Shown piece by piece: positions 54,849 to 64,000 of a DNA stretch of 64,000 nt (positions within the stretch are counted from its first letter, which is position 1; every line of letters starts with the position of its first letter). Origin of the DNA: Lepas anatifera (taxonomy: Eukaryota > Arthropoda > Thecostraca > Lepadidae); the NCBI GenBank assembly GCA_034440635.1, contig JAOTON010002246.1:611001-675000 (forward strand), read 5' to 3'. The translations under genes were made by a program, and so were the position numbers. A model generated the notes under the pieces. That model searched no databases and had not been told where the DNA came from. It was given only the letters and a program-made list of their open reading frames with translations.

Positions 54849-55867
54849 TTAACCCTCGCCCCACGGGGGGCATCGATGGCCCCCTAAGGTTTTTCCGGGA
54901 TAGCAGAAAAACGACGAGGCGCAGCACCGCGGTTGAGGGCTCTACCTCTCACTGCATCATTTTTCCATCATCCCTGAAATTTTTTACCCCGGGTCACCCA
55001 AGGTCAGGTCACCAGACGAGGTCAACCAAGGTCACCTCACTTCACTTTAGAGCTCTGTAAGAGCTACATTTCAAAGTCGATCGATTTGAAACTTCCTACA
55101 CTTCATGACCCCTCCAGGGTCTACAAGGTGTATATCCGGGATTTTTTATTTCGTGCCCTGAGGTCAGGTCACGAGGCGACCTCTCCCATTGGAAAAGCAT
55201 GGGGAAAAGCTATTTCATGATATAAAAGCCACAAAAATGATTGCAAATACTCAGACTGCTCAGAACAACGTTTTTGGACACCCTTTCACGGATCCCAGGG
55301 GTCATATTTGCCCTTTGACTTTTCCAAGGTCATCAGGTCACCAGAGGTCAAAAACAGTATTTTGACATTAACTTTTGACCTAATTGAGCTAGAGCGGTGA
55401 AACAAACACCATCGTGTTTGTCTTGTCACTGGCTTTCATTTGATATACGGCAAGGTCACTTTTGACCTTTCGTGACCTCAGGTCATATTAGGTCACGAGG
55501 TGACCTCTGGCGGTCAAACCACTGGCGGGAGGTCTTTACGTTCCACATAGCGGAAAAAGTACTGGCAATTTGCTATCAAATGTACTTTACCAGGTCTCAA
55601 TAGCTCTAATGGCATAAGAGTTATGCCCAGTTTGCTTAATCATTGCATATTTGAGTGAAAATAGCCGATCTTGACCTAATTTGACCTCTGGAGGTCAAAC
55701 CATTGACCTGAGCACTAAAACATGCGAAGCAATTTCTTACTGAATTCACGCGAGCTTTCTATTGCACTTTGCAGATTTGCGCTAACGCCCATATTTTCGG
55801 ATTAGAGGGGGCCATCGATGGCCCCCGGTGGGGCGAAGGTGGGCCGGACCCCGGTGGCGCGGGTTAA
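54849..55867. mobile_element. TTAA transposon with CCC/GGG ends (piggyBac-like), 1.0 kb
   Basis: TTAA at 54849-54852 and 55864-55867 flank a body beginning CCCTCGCCCCACGGGG and ending GGCGCGGG. A long subterminal inverted repeat contains GGGGCATCGATGGCCCCC-type sequence on both sides. The corresponding site in the left arm reads AGGTAAG..., rc: CAGTGGCTTAAGAGG, with a single TTAA, so the empty site is preserved. The interior contains many AGGTCA/TGACCT words and no transposase. TTAA target and C-rich ends fit piggyBac-type mobilisation. Confidence 0.93.
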
Positions 55868-55959
55868 GAGGTAAGGGAGGGATCAGCGTAAGTATATGTG
55901 TTCTGGGGTAGGCCTTCCATACATTATTGATAGTGTTATTGATGCGAGACGTATATGCT

Positions 55960-56540
55960 TTTGACGTTTAACTTTGGGCCCGATTTACAGGCTGGAAAAA
56001 GGGCTATGATGGTTGAATTAGTTTAACTAGTCAGAAGTGATGGACTTAGTTCACAGGTACGGCTCAGTTTTTTTTAGGGAATTTATCTTTGATGGTGCTT
56101 TTCTGCAACCAGATGTATACTCATTCAAGGCTTAACGTTGGGCCAGAGGTACAGGCTGGGAAAAAGGGTTTATTAATGCTTGATCAGATTAACTAGCTCA
56201 AAGAGATGGTTGGATTTTAGGGGTACGTATTGGGGTTGGGGTTTTTGAAATATGCAAATAATTATTGATAAACTTTTCTGCAGCTAGACGTATACCCATT
56301 CGACACTTAACGTTGGGCTAGAGGTACAGGCTGAGGAAAAGTATTTACCAATGATTGATCACATAACTAACTATAAAAGTTGCATTTGTTTAAGAGGTAC
56401 ATACTGTGGGCAAGGGTTGTTGAATAGGTATAATACAAAATTGATAATGCTTTTTTGCAGCCACACGTATACTCTTTCGACGCTTAACGTTGGGCCAGAG
56501 GAGCAGGCTGTGGAAAATGGGTTTATCAATGACAAAAAAG
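55960..56540 (+). repeat. Four tandem units of about 175 bp in the right Penelope arm
   Basis: TTAACGTTGGGCC-type phrases at about 55968, 56131, 56307 and 56481 mirror the left-arm array. Confidence 0.8.
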
Positions 56541-57003
56541 TTGACCTTGACCACTAGGTACAATCTTAACTAAATAACTCGAGGGAGGCTTTTATTGTAA
56601 AATTATAGCATCATGTTAAAGAGGAAAGCATGCAGTCTTTACACCGATCTAGTATCACGTCTACTAGTGCTAAATAGGTAGTTTTTGGTTAGCATTTTAG
56701 CTGCAGTCGACGGAAAAAAGTAAATAATAAGAACAGAAATATTCAAATAACCGATTAAGATACTTCAGCGAGTTTTTCATTGTTAATCAAAAGCTAGTGT
56801 TTGGCTGAAATAATAGAAAAGTCTGTCACAAATACTGGTCTAGGTTTGTTGTATTGTCGGTATTGCTTTTAGGTTATAGGTACCAATATCGTTGTTGTGA
56901 CGACATCCAATCTTATTTTTAACGATTCATTCTAACAGGCATTTGTGTGAAGCTCAATTCGAGGTCTGGCTATACTAGGACTGAGAATTATTGATATTTA
57001 CTC

Positions 57004-57045
57004 CACGATTCTGATGAAGGGTTGTGCTCGAATATATAACCTTCA
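57004..57045 (+). ncRNA. Hammerhead-ribozyme-like core, right arm
   Basis: CTGATGA at 57011-57017, then AGGGTTGTGCTC and GAA at about 57030. Compared with the left arm, helix II has lost pairs (GGGT/GCTC), so this copy is more degraded. Confidence 0.3.
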
Positions 57046-57149
57046 GTGTTTTTTACATTTCCGGATTCGAGGGGAGAGGCCAGGGAACATCTTAACGAGT
57101 CAGATTTTTAGTTAAACTCTGGCTCTGACTCCCAAGTCGCACAACTATG

Positions 57150-57730
57150 CTTAACACTCGCACCTGCCCGCTAATCCGTTTCAACGCCGACTGGCAACAG
57201 CCTTTTAGCCCTCATCTCCTGAACCGTACCGGATGTTGGTCGTCTTCCAATTTGCTGTGCCGTATATGAAGCTGATAAAATGATGCTTAGCTACGAGAAG
57301 GAAAACTTTATTTTCGCGGTCAGACAGTGTTTTCGCTTTAGTTGATAAAACGTTCCTGTCTATCAAATTTAGGGATTTGATCCTAGACGCGGCTCCCAGC
57401 ACACGGCTCAGTCGGGAGCCGATTCCGATAACGCGGGCTGGGGACAGGCATGTCCGGCGAAAATGGTCGGGCAGAAGTCCGGGCACGGGCCGATTCTGTC
57501 CGGAGGTGAAACAACTCCCCGGACCACGCCCGGACCTGCCCCGGCCTGCACTCCACCCAGGACTGACGGCCTACAGCCTGCTCTCTGTCGTGCTGCGCAG
57601 GTGCATGCGTTACAATAGAGATGACGGCAGCTGGCGTGCGTGCAATTCACACAGGGTCGACGATGGTGGAATGTCGCCAGTAAAACTGTGACAGGTGTCA
57701 CTGTATTTTCCTATTAGCAGACATAGCTTG
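57150..57730. other. Unassigned DNA
   Basis: No gene or repeat was recognised. Confidence 0.4.
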
Positions 57731-57985
57731 TATATGTTACAGCGTATCCACGAAATCCGGGAATCCGCTGATTTCCTAGTGAGTCCGCGAATCTTCCTAG
57801 TGATTCCGCGGATTCCCAAGAACGCTCGTAAATCCGTGGAATGCCGGCTGTTTGTTTAGTGAGTCCGCGGAACACCTGAAACAGATCCGGGTGTCCGCGG
57901 ATTCACTAGGGAGTTCGCGAAATACCTGAAACAGTGCCAGTGATCCGCGAAATTTTGTGAAATAGTCGTGTATCTAAGCAAAGCG
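57731..57985. repeat. Dispersed repeat with CCGCGGATTC words, copy 1
   Basis: The stretch begins with TATATGTTACAGCGTATCC and contains repeated AGTGAGTCCGCG and GAAACAG-type phrases. It is the reverse complement of the region 63395-63709, with shared outer sequence. A TACAG terminus hints at a Tc1/mariner-type end, but the other end was not found. Confidence 0.65.
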
Positions 57986-58008
57986 GGGAAACTCATGTAG
58001 CCGCGTCA

Positions 58009-58132
58009 CTATAGGCACAGGAAACGTGTGGGCGGTAGTGACGAGTCCGTAATCGTCTCAAAGTTGGGGAGGCACTGCCCTCAGTCCAAAATTTGGGGCC
58101 ACCGCCACCTGCCCCCAGTTCCTGCGCCTATG
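58009..58132. mobile_element. Small inverted-repeat element, TAGGCGCAGGAA ends
   Basis: The left end ATAGGCACAGGAAACG pairs with the right end GTTCCTGCGCCTATG. The same termini appear in the 62621-62803 element. No clear target duplication was found. Confidence 0.5.
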
Positions 58133-58209
58133 ACAGGGACAGATGCAGCCGAGTGATTTTGCAGTTGGAAGGTAAACATGCGCCGATAAGCCGTCGGGCG
58201 AATTCTAGG

Positions 58210-60498
58210 CAGAGTTATGCGACTCGCGAGTCAGAGTCGGAGTTTAACTCAAATTCTGACTCATTCGACTCTGAGTTGAGTTGAGTTGAGTTGAGTCGAA
58301 AAATTTGACAAATGAGTTGAGTTGATTCGAGTCGGTTCACAACACGTCAATGAGTTGAGTTGAGTTGAGTTGTGAAGACAGCAAGTCAAATGAATTGACG
58401 AAAAAAGTTGGATCAACAGGTAAACATGATGTCAAGTAAAAGTGTTGGAATTTGCCCTCCTTTTGCAAACCTCCTTTAACCTCTTTTAAATACCTTTTCC
58501 CTCCAGAATTTTAATTGTTTAAATCAAAGATTCAATTTGTTTCAATTTATAAATAGTTATATGGTTCAATTGCTTATTTTAGAGGCCCATCCGGCCTGCA
58601 GAAATCCCTAGGCACAAGTAATACATATACTCGAAAAATTTAACAGGTTCCTATCACTGGCCTTGTCTTAAACATTTGAAGTGGTGGAACGCACCACAAA
58701 ATATATTCCAAATCTCTCAAAAACCTTCTCATCTTCAATCTTTAACACTACTTCTTTACTCCAACCACTCCAACAACACACGTCGTCGTCGCTGATTGTT
58801 GCCGGTCGTTAGTGGTCGTCGTCTGAGAATAGTGTGTGCGCCATTGCTGTCTTTGAAGAACAAATTCAACTAAGCACAGGTTCAAGCTTAACTAGCCTCA
58901 AGGCAAAGAAGTGTAAACATCACGTGACAATTCATTAAGCAATGCAAATATTTCTATACCTACGTGTTGTATTGTTTCTTTTGTCCTAAATGCGCCGTCT
59001 GCCGCCGCTTTTTTCAGTTTGCATATTAGAAGCAGATACTGCTATTAGCATGGAAAAATTGGACCTCGGATAAGACAGAAATGTTGAGACGCCTTTGTTG
59101 CAAGAATCAGAGATCAGAGGAATTATTTCATGCAACTGGTTTTGTCTGATCAGAGACGACCCTCGCCTGGCGTCCGTGTTTTATTAAGAAATCTACACAT
59201 TGTAAATTTTCTATGAAATCTTTGAAGAGCGATAGGTACAGTGGCGGATCCAAGGGGGGCGGGAGGGCAAAGAAGGCGTTTGCCCCCAAACGGAAAAGCT
59301 TGGTGCCAAACTATGTTTTTGCCTCCCAAAGTGATCGACCTCCTTTTTCCTCGACTCCTTTTTAGTTTATAAGCAAGATTTTGGTGTTTCAACTCTCAAC
59401 TTCAAACAGAACCAGTTAAGTTCAGTGTAAAATATTGGGCCTCGGACTGGAAAAAGTATCTCGAGCCCATATTTTTAATCCCGTGACGTTTTCTTTTTTG
59501 GCTTTTCGCCTCAAGTACCCAAAATTCTACTGAGAAGTGATATTGTAGCGCAGCTTTCACGGCGTGATGTTTTTTCTTCTTGTTTTGCTTTTCGACTTTT
59601 GACTTTGGTTTGCCCCTCCCAAACCGACCGGCTAGATCCGCCACTGGATAGGTATGTACTGTATTGAAAAATCTCAAGATAAAAATTGGATCGGGTTTAA
59701 TATATTAAAATCCAACACGTTGATATAATTTCCATTTCTATTGTCCTTTGTCATATATGGTATACTTTTTAGGGTTTGCTGTAGTTCTTAAAATTAGCAA
59801 TTGCAGCTAGATATTATAGTAATTATTGCTTAACTTTTGATTAAACTCATGGCATAGTAATGTTTTGTTCATAAAGTTATCTCGCATCGTTCTTTAACAG
59901 AAAAAAACAATACCTATACCATCCCTACAAATACTGTTTATATCATGCTTTTTAGCTTGGACCTTTTGACAGTATTGATATGGAGGCACAATTTTTGCCT
60001 GTGTTGGTGTAACCTTAGCCCTTTTAGGTTACTTTCCAATTCATTTACCTAGTTTAATATGTAATACTCTTTTTAGAAATAATTGCAACATGTGGCACCT
60101 TTTTTGGGCAGTGACAGTCTGGAAGAATTAAGAAGTTATTCATGGTTCCTGGCTAATTGTTAACCAATGTTTGAATGCCAATTGATTAATTTTGCTTCTA
60201 TTAATATACTGCTTCATGTCAGATTTTCTGAACAGCTTGGTTTTTGCTGATTTATTGATTTATTTTTTAATGTTTTAAAAATATTATATCTTTATCATTA
60301 TTTTATTTTATTTTGAAAATGAGTCGAAGTTTGAGTTGATTTGAGTCATGAGTTGAGTCGGATGAATTTAGCCTTGAGTCGGAGTTGAGTCGACTCACTG
60401 AACTCTTGATCATGAGTTGAGTTGGAGTTGAGTCAAGCGCTCTCAGCACTTGAGTTGAGTTGAGTCGACTCACGAAAATTTTGAAACGCACAACTCTG
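58210..60498 (+). mobile_element. hAT element, CAGAGTTGTGC family, copy 1 (2.29 kb)
   Basis: The ends are CAGAGTTATGCGACTCGCG and (reverse complement) CAGAGTTGTGCGTTTCAAA. The perfect 8-bp target duplication ATTCTAGG lies at 58202-58209 and 60499-60506. GAGTTGAGTC-rich subterminal blocks occur at both ends. No transposase was recognised. A 408-bp hAT of another family is inserted at 59239-59646; without it the length (about 1.87 kb) matches copy 2. Confidence 0.92.
59239..59646. mobile_element. hAT miniature element, CAGTGGCGGATC family, 408 bp, nested
   Basis: The ends are CAGTGGCGGATCCAAGG and (reverse complement) CAGTGGCGGATCTAGCC. The perfect 8-bp target duplication GATAGGTA lies at 59231-59238 and 59647-59654. 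It is an internally deleted relative of 18817-19946 in the opposite orientation. Copy 2 of the host hAT lacks it. Confidence 0.93.
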
Positions 60499-60616
60499 AT
60501 TCTAGGGCTAAGTTCTTAGATAAATTTTAACATCAACTCAACTTAAACTACTTTTTCAAAGAGTACCACCCAAATATATAAAAAGCACCGTAATTAATAA
60601 TAATTAACATGGTAAT

Positions 60617-62465
60617 CAGAGTTGTGCGTTTCAGAATTTTCTTGAGTCGACTGAACTCAACTCAAGTGCTGAGAGCAGTTGACTCAACTCCGACTCAACT
60701 CATGATAAGAGTTCAGTGAGTCGACTCAACTCTGACTCACGGCTAAATTCATCCGACTCAACTCTGATTCAACTCACGACTCAACTCAACTCAAACTTCG
60801 ACTCATTTGCAAAATGAAATAAATACATGATGAATATATAAATATAAAAAATAAGAAATAAATCAATAAACCAGCAAAAAGCAGGCTGTTCAGAAAGTCT
60901 GACATGAAACAGAAGATTAATGGGAGAAAAATTAATTAATTGGCATTCAAACATTGGTTAACAATTACCCAGCAACCATGAATAACTTTTTAATTCTTCC
61001 AGACTGTCACTGCCCAAAAAAGCTACCACATGCTGCAATTACTTCTAAAAGGAACATTGCATATAAAACTAACTAAATGAAATGGAAACGACCCTAAAAG
61101 CGCTTAAGTTTACACCAACACAGGCACAAAAATTGAGCCTCCATACTGCCAAAAAAGATTCAAGCTAAAAGAACATGATATAAACTGTATTTTGTTTTGT
61201 AGGGATGGTATAGGTATTGCTTTTTCTGTTAAAGAATGAAAATTAATATCCCAAGAGTTTTATCAAAATTTAAGCAATAATTACCTAGTTGCAATTGCTA
61301 ATTATAAGAATTAGAGCAAACCCCAGGAAAAGTATACCATATATGACAAAGGACAATAGCAATGAAAATTCTATCAACGTTGATGTGTTGGATTTAAATA
61401 TATTCATATTTTAAACCCAATCAAATTTTCAGCTTCAGTCAGAACCTCTAATAAAATACATACCTATCGCTCTTCAAGCAAAATTGGAGAACGATGTCTT
61501 CATAGAAAATTGCTAATGTAATATAGCTATCCAGATAAACACAGATGCCAAGTAAGTGTCTCTGTACAGACAAAAACAGTAGCAGGAAATAATTTCTCTG
61601 ATTCTTGCAATAAATACATCTCAACATTTTTGTCGAACCAAAGGTCCAATTTTTCAATGCTAATAGCAGTATTTGCTATTGGTAGGTAAATGAAAAGGGT
61701 GGCGGCAGACGGCGCATTTAGGACAAAATAATAAATGTAGCGTGTAGGCATATAAATATTTGCATTACATCATGAACTATCACGTGATATTTACACTTTT
61801 GCCTTGAAGCTAGTTAAGCTTGAACCCATACTCGGCTGAATTTGTTTTTCAAAGACAGCAATGGCGCACACTATTCTCAGAAAACCACCACTGACGACAA
61901 CAATCAGCGACGACGGCGCGTGTTGTTGGAGTGTTTAAAGAAAGAAGTAATATTAAATATTGAAGATGAGAAGTTTTTGAGAGTTTTGAAATGTATTTTG
62001 TAGTGCGTTCCACCACTTCAAAGCCAGTGATAGGAACCTGTTTAATTTTTTGAGTGTATGTATTATTCGTGCCTAGAGATTCCTTCAGACCGGATTGACC
62101 TTTAAAATAGGCAATTGAACCATATAATTATTGGTTTATTGAAACAAATTGAAACTTTGATTTAAACAATTGAAACAGTGTGGGAAAATGTTTTAAAGGA
62201 GGTTAAAGGAGGTTTGCAAAAGGTAGGCAAATTCAGACACTTTTATTTGACAACATGTTTACCTGTTGAGCCAACTTTGTTCGTCAACTCATTTGACTTG
62301 CTGTCTTCACAACTCAACTCAACTCAACTTATTGATGTGTTGTGAACCGACTCAACTCAACTCAACTCACTTATCTAATTTTTTTCGACTCCAACTCAAC
62401 TCAGAGTCGAATGAGTCGGAATTTGAGTTAAACTCCAACTCTGACTCGCGACTTGCACAACTCTG
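60617..62465 (-). mobile_element. hAT element, CAGAGTTGTGC family, copy 2 (1.85 kb), inverted
   Basis: The ends CAGAGTTGTGCGTTTCAG and CTTGCACAACTCTG are flanked by the perfect 8-bp duplication ATGGTAAT (60609-60616 and 62466-62473). Its interior is the reverse complement of copy 1, including a GGTAAACATG block near the outer end and a CCTCCTTTAACCTC block. No transposase was seen. Confidence 0.93.
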
Positions 62466-62620
62466 ATGGTAATTTGATATGCTTGAAGGCAGCAACGAAA
62501 GCAGTTTAGCTGCTACTATTTTATCCTCGCACCTGTCCCTGTACGCTTCCACTGGTCTACATTTTTTCCTTGTCGATCTGGCCTCGCTCCCAACTTAAGC
62601 TTAGTTCCAATGTCCCTAAC

Positions 62621-62803
62621 CAAAGGCGCAGGAGGCGGGGGGGGACAGGGGCGCCCACTCCCTTAACTTTCAAATTGGGGGCATTGCCCTTCAACTTTCA
62701 GCCGATTCCGTTAATAAGTCCAGTAATATGTCTAATTAAATTTTTCCCCACCAGCGGTGACCACTTTTGCCCGCTCAACTTGAAAAATGTTCCTCCGCCT
62801 ATG
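62621..62803. mobile_element. hAT-like miniature element, 183 bp
   Basis: The ends are CAAAGGCGCAGGAGG and (reverse complement) CATAGGCGGAGGAAC. The flanking octamers TCCCTAAC and TCCCTGGC agree at six positions. It has no coding capacity. Confidence 0.65.
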
Positions 62804-62849
62804 TCCCTGGCTAAGGTACCATGATTCCCTTGTCTAGTAGGAAATGGTA

Positions 62850-63129
62850 CAGAGGCAGATCCAGAGGGTGGGGTGGGGCAAGTGCCCCCTCCAAACAACT
62901 CTTCGTTCTCCAAAAAATGGTCTCGGCGCCCCTTTGAAAGGTTCCATGGCTCCCCCTCAAACGTTACTTCCCACCCCCACTTCCCCCAGGATCCGAAAAT
63001 CGGCACCCCGTAAGAAGATTTGGCGCCCATCTGAAAGGTTTTCCGGAAAAAGACTGGCACGCCCTTGTTCCAAATGTCTTGCCCCCAATTTCCCCCTCCC
63101 CCCGATCGGCAATCCTGAATCTGCCTATA
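62850..63129. mobile_element. hAT-like miniature element, 280 bp
   Basis: The left end CAGAGGCAGATCCAG and right end (reverse complement TATAGGCAGATTCAGG) lie between octamers AAATGGTA and AAAAGGTA (seven of eight match). It is the relative of 33201-33475 in inverse orientation, with the shared CGATCGGCAATCC block. Confidence 0.75.
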
Positions 63130-63394
63130 AAAAGGTAACATGATATACTACATCAATTATTAGAATGAAAATGATAGAAACTACGCGATCCACCCGTTGG
63201 CGATAGTGACTACATTAGTATCTTTTTTACCCTCGCCATTATCGTGCACATGAAAGCTATCAAAGAAATCTTACCAGACCACATAAACCATTAAAACATA
63301 GACATTGTTTTGCTCTGAAGATAGATTACATCCGTCCTGCATTTACGACAATACCCAGGTTGACCCACATCTGAAAGTCCCAACAATTTAGTAG

Positions 63395-63709
63395 AGTTAT
63401 TCGAAAGAGGCCGGTGAGCAACGATTCTTCTAATTTTCCACAGATGCACGGCCTATTCCCAGAGATTTCGCGGACATCCGGTTCTCGTTTCAGTGGTTCC
63501 ACGGATCTTCCTAGGATCCCTGGATCCCAGCGAACACCCGGCTCTTGTTTCAGGGATTCCGCAGACCCTCTGGACAAACGGTCGGAATTCCACGGATTTC
63601 CGAGAGTTGTTGTTAGTCCACGGAATCACTAGGAGATTCACGGACTCACTAGGAAATCCGTGGATTCCCGGATTTCGCGGATACACTGTAAAACATATAC
63701 GCAGCCTTG
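63395..63709. repeat. Dispersed repeat with CCGCGGATTC words, copy 2 (inverted)
   Basis: It ends GGATTTCGCGGATACACTG followed by an AAACATATAC flank, the mirror of copy 1 at 57731-57985. Internal phrases CACTAGGA and TCCACGGATTTCC recur. Confidence 0.65.
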
Positions 63710-63718
63710 TAAAAAGCT

Positions 63719-63799
63719 GGCAGAGGTGAGATAAGAGCCCACGCCCCCGAAGAGACTGTTACCTGGAACCGGCGCCGTAACCCACTCGGCCACACTACC
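63719..63799 (-). tRNA. tRNA-Leu-like sequence, probably a pseudogene or tRNA-derived repeat
   Basis: The minus strand reads GGTAGTG, then TGGCCGAGTGG, a perfect RNA polymerase III A box and D-arm. A long variable arm and a T-arm (GTGGG/CTCAC) follow, then CTCTGCC, which pairs with the 5' end apart from one mismatch and a wobble. Length is 81 nt, as in class II tRNAs, and the anticodon position reads CAG. A T5 terminator follows at once. The B box is degraded (GGCTCTTATCT) and the anticodon stem is weak. Confidence 0.45.
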
Positions 63800-64000
63800 A
63801 CAGTTGTGCTCCTCCCAATTGGAGTTCAGGACAGTGGTAAAGCGTCCACCGGTCAATTTGGCACTTCCAACCACCACTGGTGCTGCCAACCGGTCACATA
63901 TCCGATGACGGCGCTTGGCCCGGCTACGTCCGAGAAGCCGGCTCTCAGCCCGCCCACTCGTGGAACGGATTTTAAGCCGCAAAGACGGATGGGCGCGGGC
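63800..64000. other. Unassigned DNA at the window end
   Basis: No feature was recognised. Confidence 0.4.

Larger units (their letters stand above)
54609..57093 (+). mobile_element. 5'-truncated Penelope-like copy, right arm of the inverted repeat
   Basis: Reading rightward it has a shortened GIY-YIG fragment (KNKTRNTPLDHFLEKHAAQ at about 54618-54690), the four 175-bp units, and the hammerhead-like motif near 57011. It mirrors the left arm to the shared outer boundary (CCAGGGAACATCTTA at about 57079-57093). A 1,011-bp TTAA transposon at 54849-55867 is present only in this arm. Confidence 0.8.
51613..57149. mobile_element. Old hAT element (GAGTTGAGTC family) hosting Penelope insertions
   Basis: The left end CATAGCTGAGCCTTTCAG and the right end (reverse complement CATAGTTGTGCGACTTGG) are diverged versions of the CAGAGTTGTGC termini of the two copies at 58210-60498 and 60617-62465. 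The flanking octamers CTCAACAA and CTTAACAC agree at six positions. CAACTCAACTC-type subterminal repeats occur at 51640-51790 and 52255-52430. The Penelope inverted repeat (52491-57093) splits it close to its right end. Confidence 0.7.

Noticed and set aside
58210..62465. Inverted hAT pair as a single segmental inverted duplication
   Set aside because: Each copy has its own different, perfect 8-bp target duplication, which indicates separate insertions.

Overview
The window is eukaryotic, intergenic and repeat-dense. No complete host gene can be supported. All recognisable proteins come from mobile elements: an I-like LINE, a Ty3/gypsy LTR element and Penelope-like elements. They sit among hAT and TTAA-type DNA transposons and many GC-rich minisatellites. 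This mix fits an invertebrate animal. An arthropod such as a tick is my best guess from repeat style, but I cannot fix the species.

Layout. 1-13.8 kb is GC-rich unassigned DNA with minisatellites of 75, 63, 85, 53 and 53 bp and a few miniature inverted-repeat elements. 13,798-17,028 is an AT-rich hAT element with an 8-bp target duplication that carries a nested TTAA element. A 74-bp minisatellite follows, then a second hAT family inserted inside a 51-bp minisatellite. 20.3-24.5 kb holds the 3' part of a gypsy element on the minus strand (RT, RNase H, integrase, polypurine tract, start of the 3' LTR). 24,632-31,107 is a nearly full-length minus-strand LINE bounded by a 17-bp target duplication. 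It has a zinc-knuckle ORF1 and an endonuclease-RT-RNase H ORF2, both broken by frameshifts.

31-50 kb alternates minisatellites (17, 33, 29, 71 and 37/38 bp) with TTAA and hAT miniature elements. It includes a 3.2-kb degenerate hAT relative and two short exon-like minus-strand open stretches near 35.8 and 37 kb. 50-51.4 kb is a dead Penelope-like reverse transcriptase. 51,613-57,149 is an old hAT element that received two 5'-truncated Penelope copies joined head to head. Each arm of that inverted repeat later received a different TTAA transposon, and the other arm preserves the empty site. 58.2-62.5 kb holds two copies of one hAT family in opposite orientation, each with a perfect 8-bp target duplication. 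One of them contains a third hAT element. The window ends with short hAT-like miniature elements and a tRNA-Leu-like sequence.

The region therefore works as an insertion record: target duplications, nesting and empty sites give the relative order of many events. Most long open frames, especially in 2.4-2.9, 4.9-5.5, 8.6-9.5, 17.1-18.1, 34.1-35.4 and 43.9-45.1 kb, are stop-free minisatellites rather than genes.
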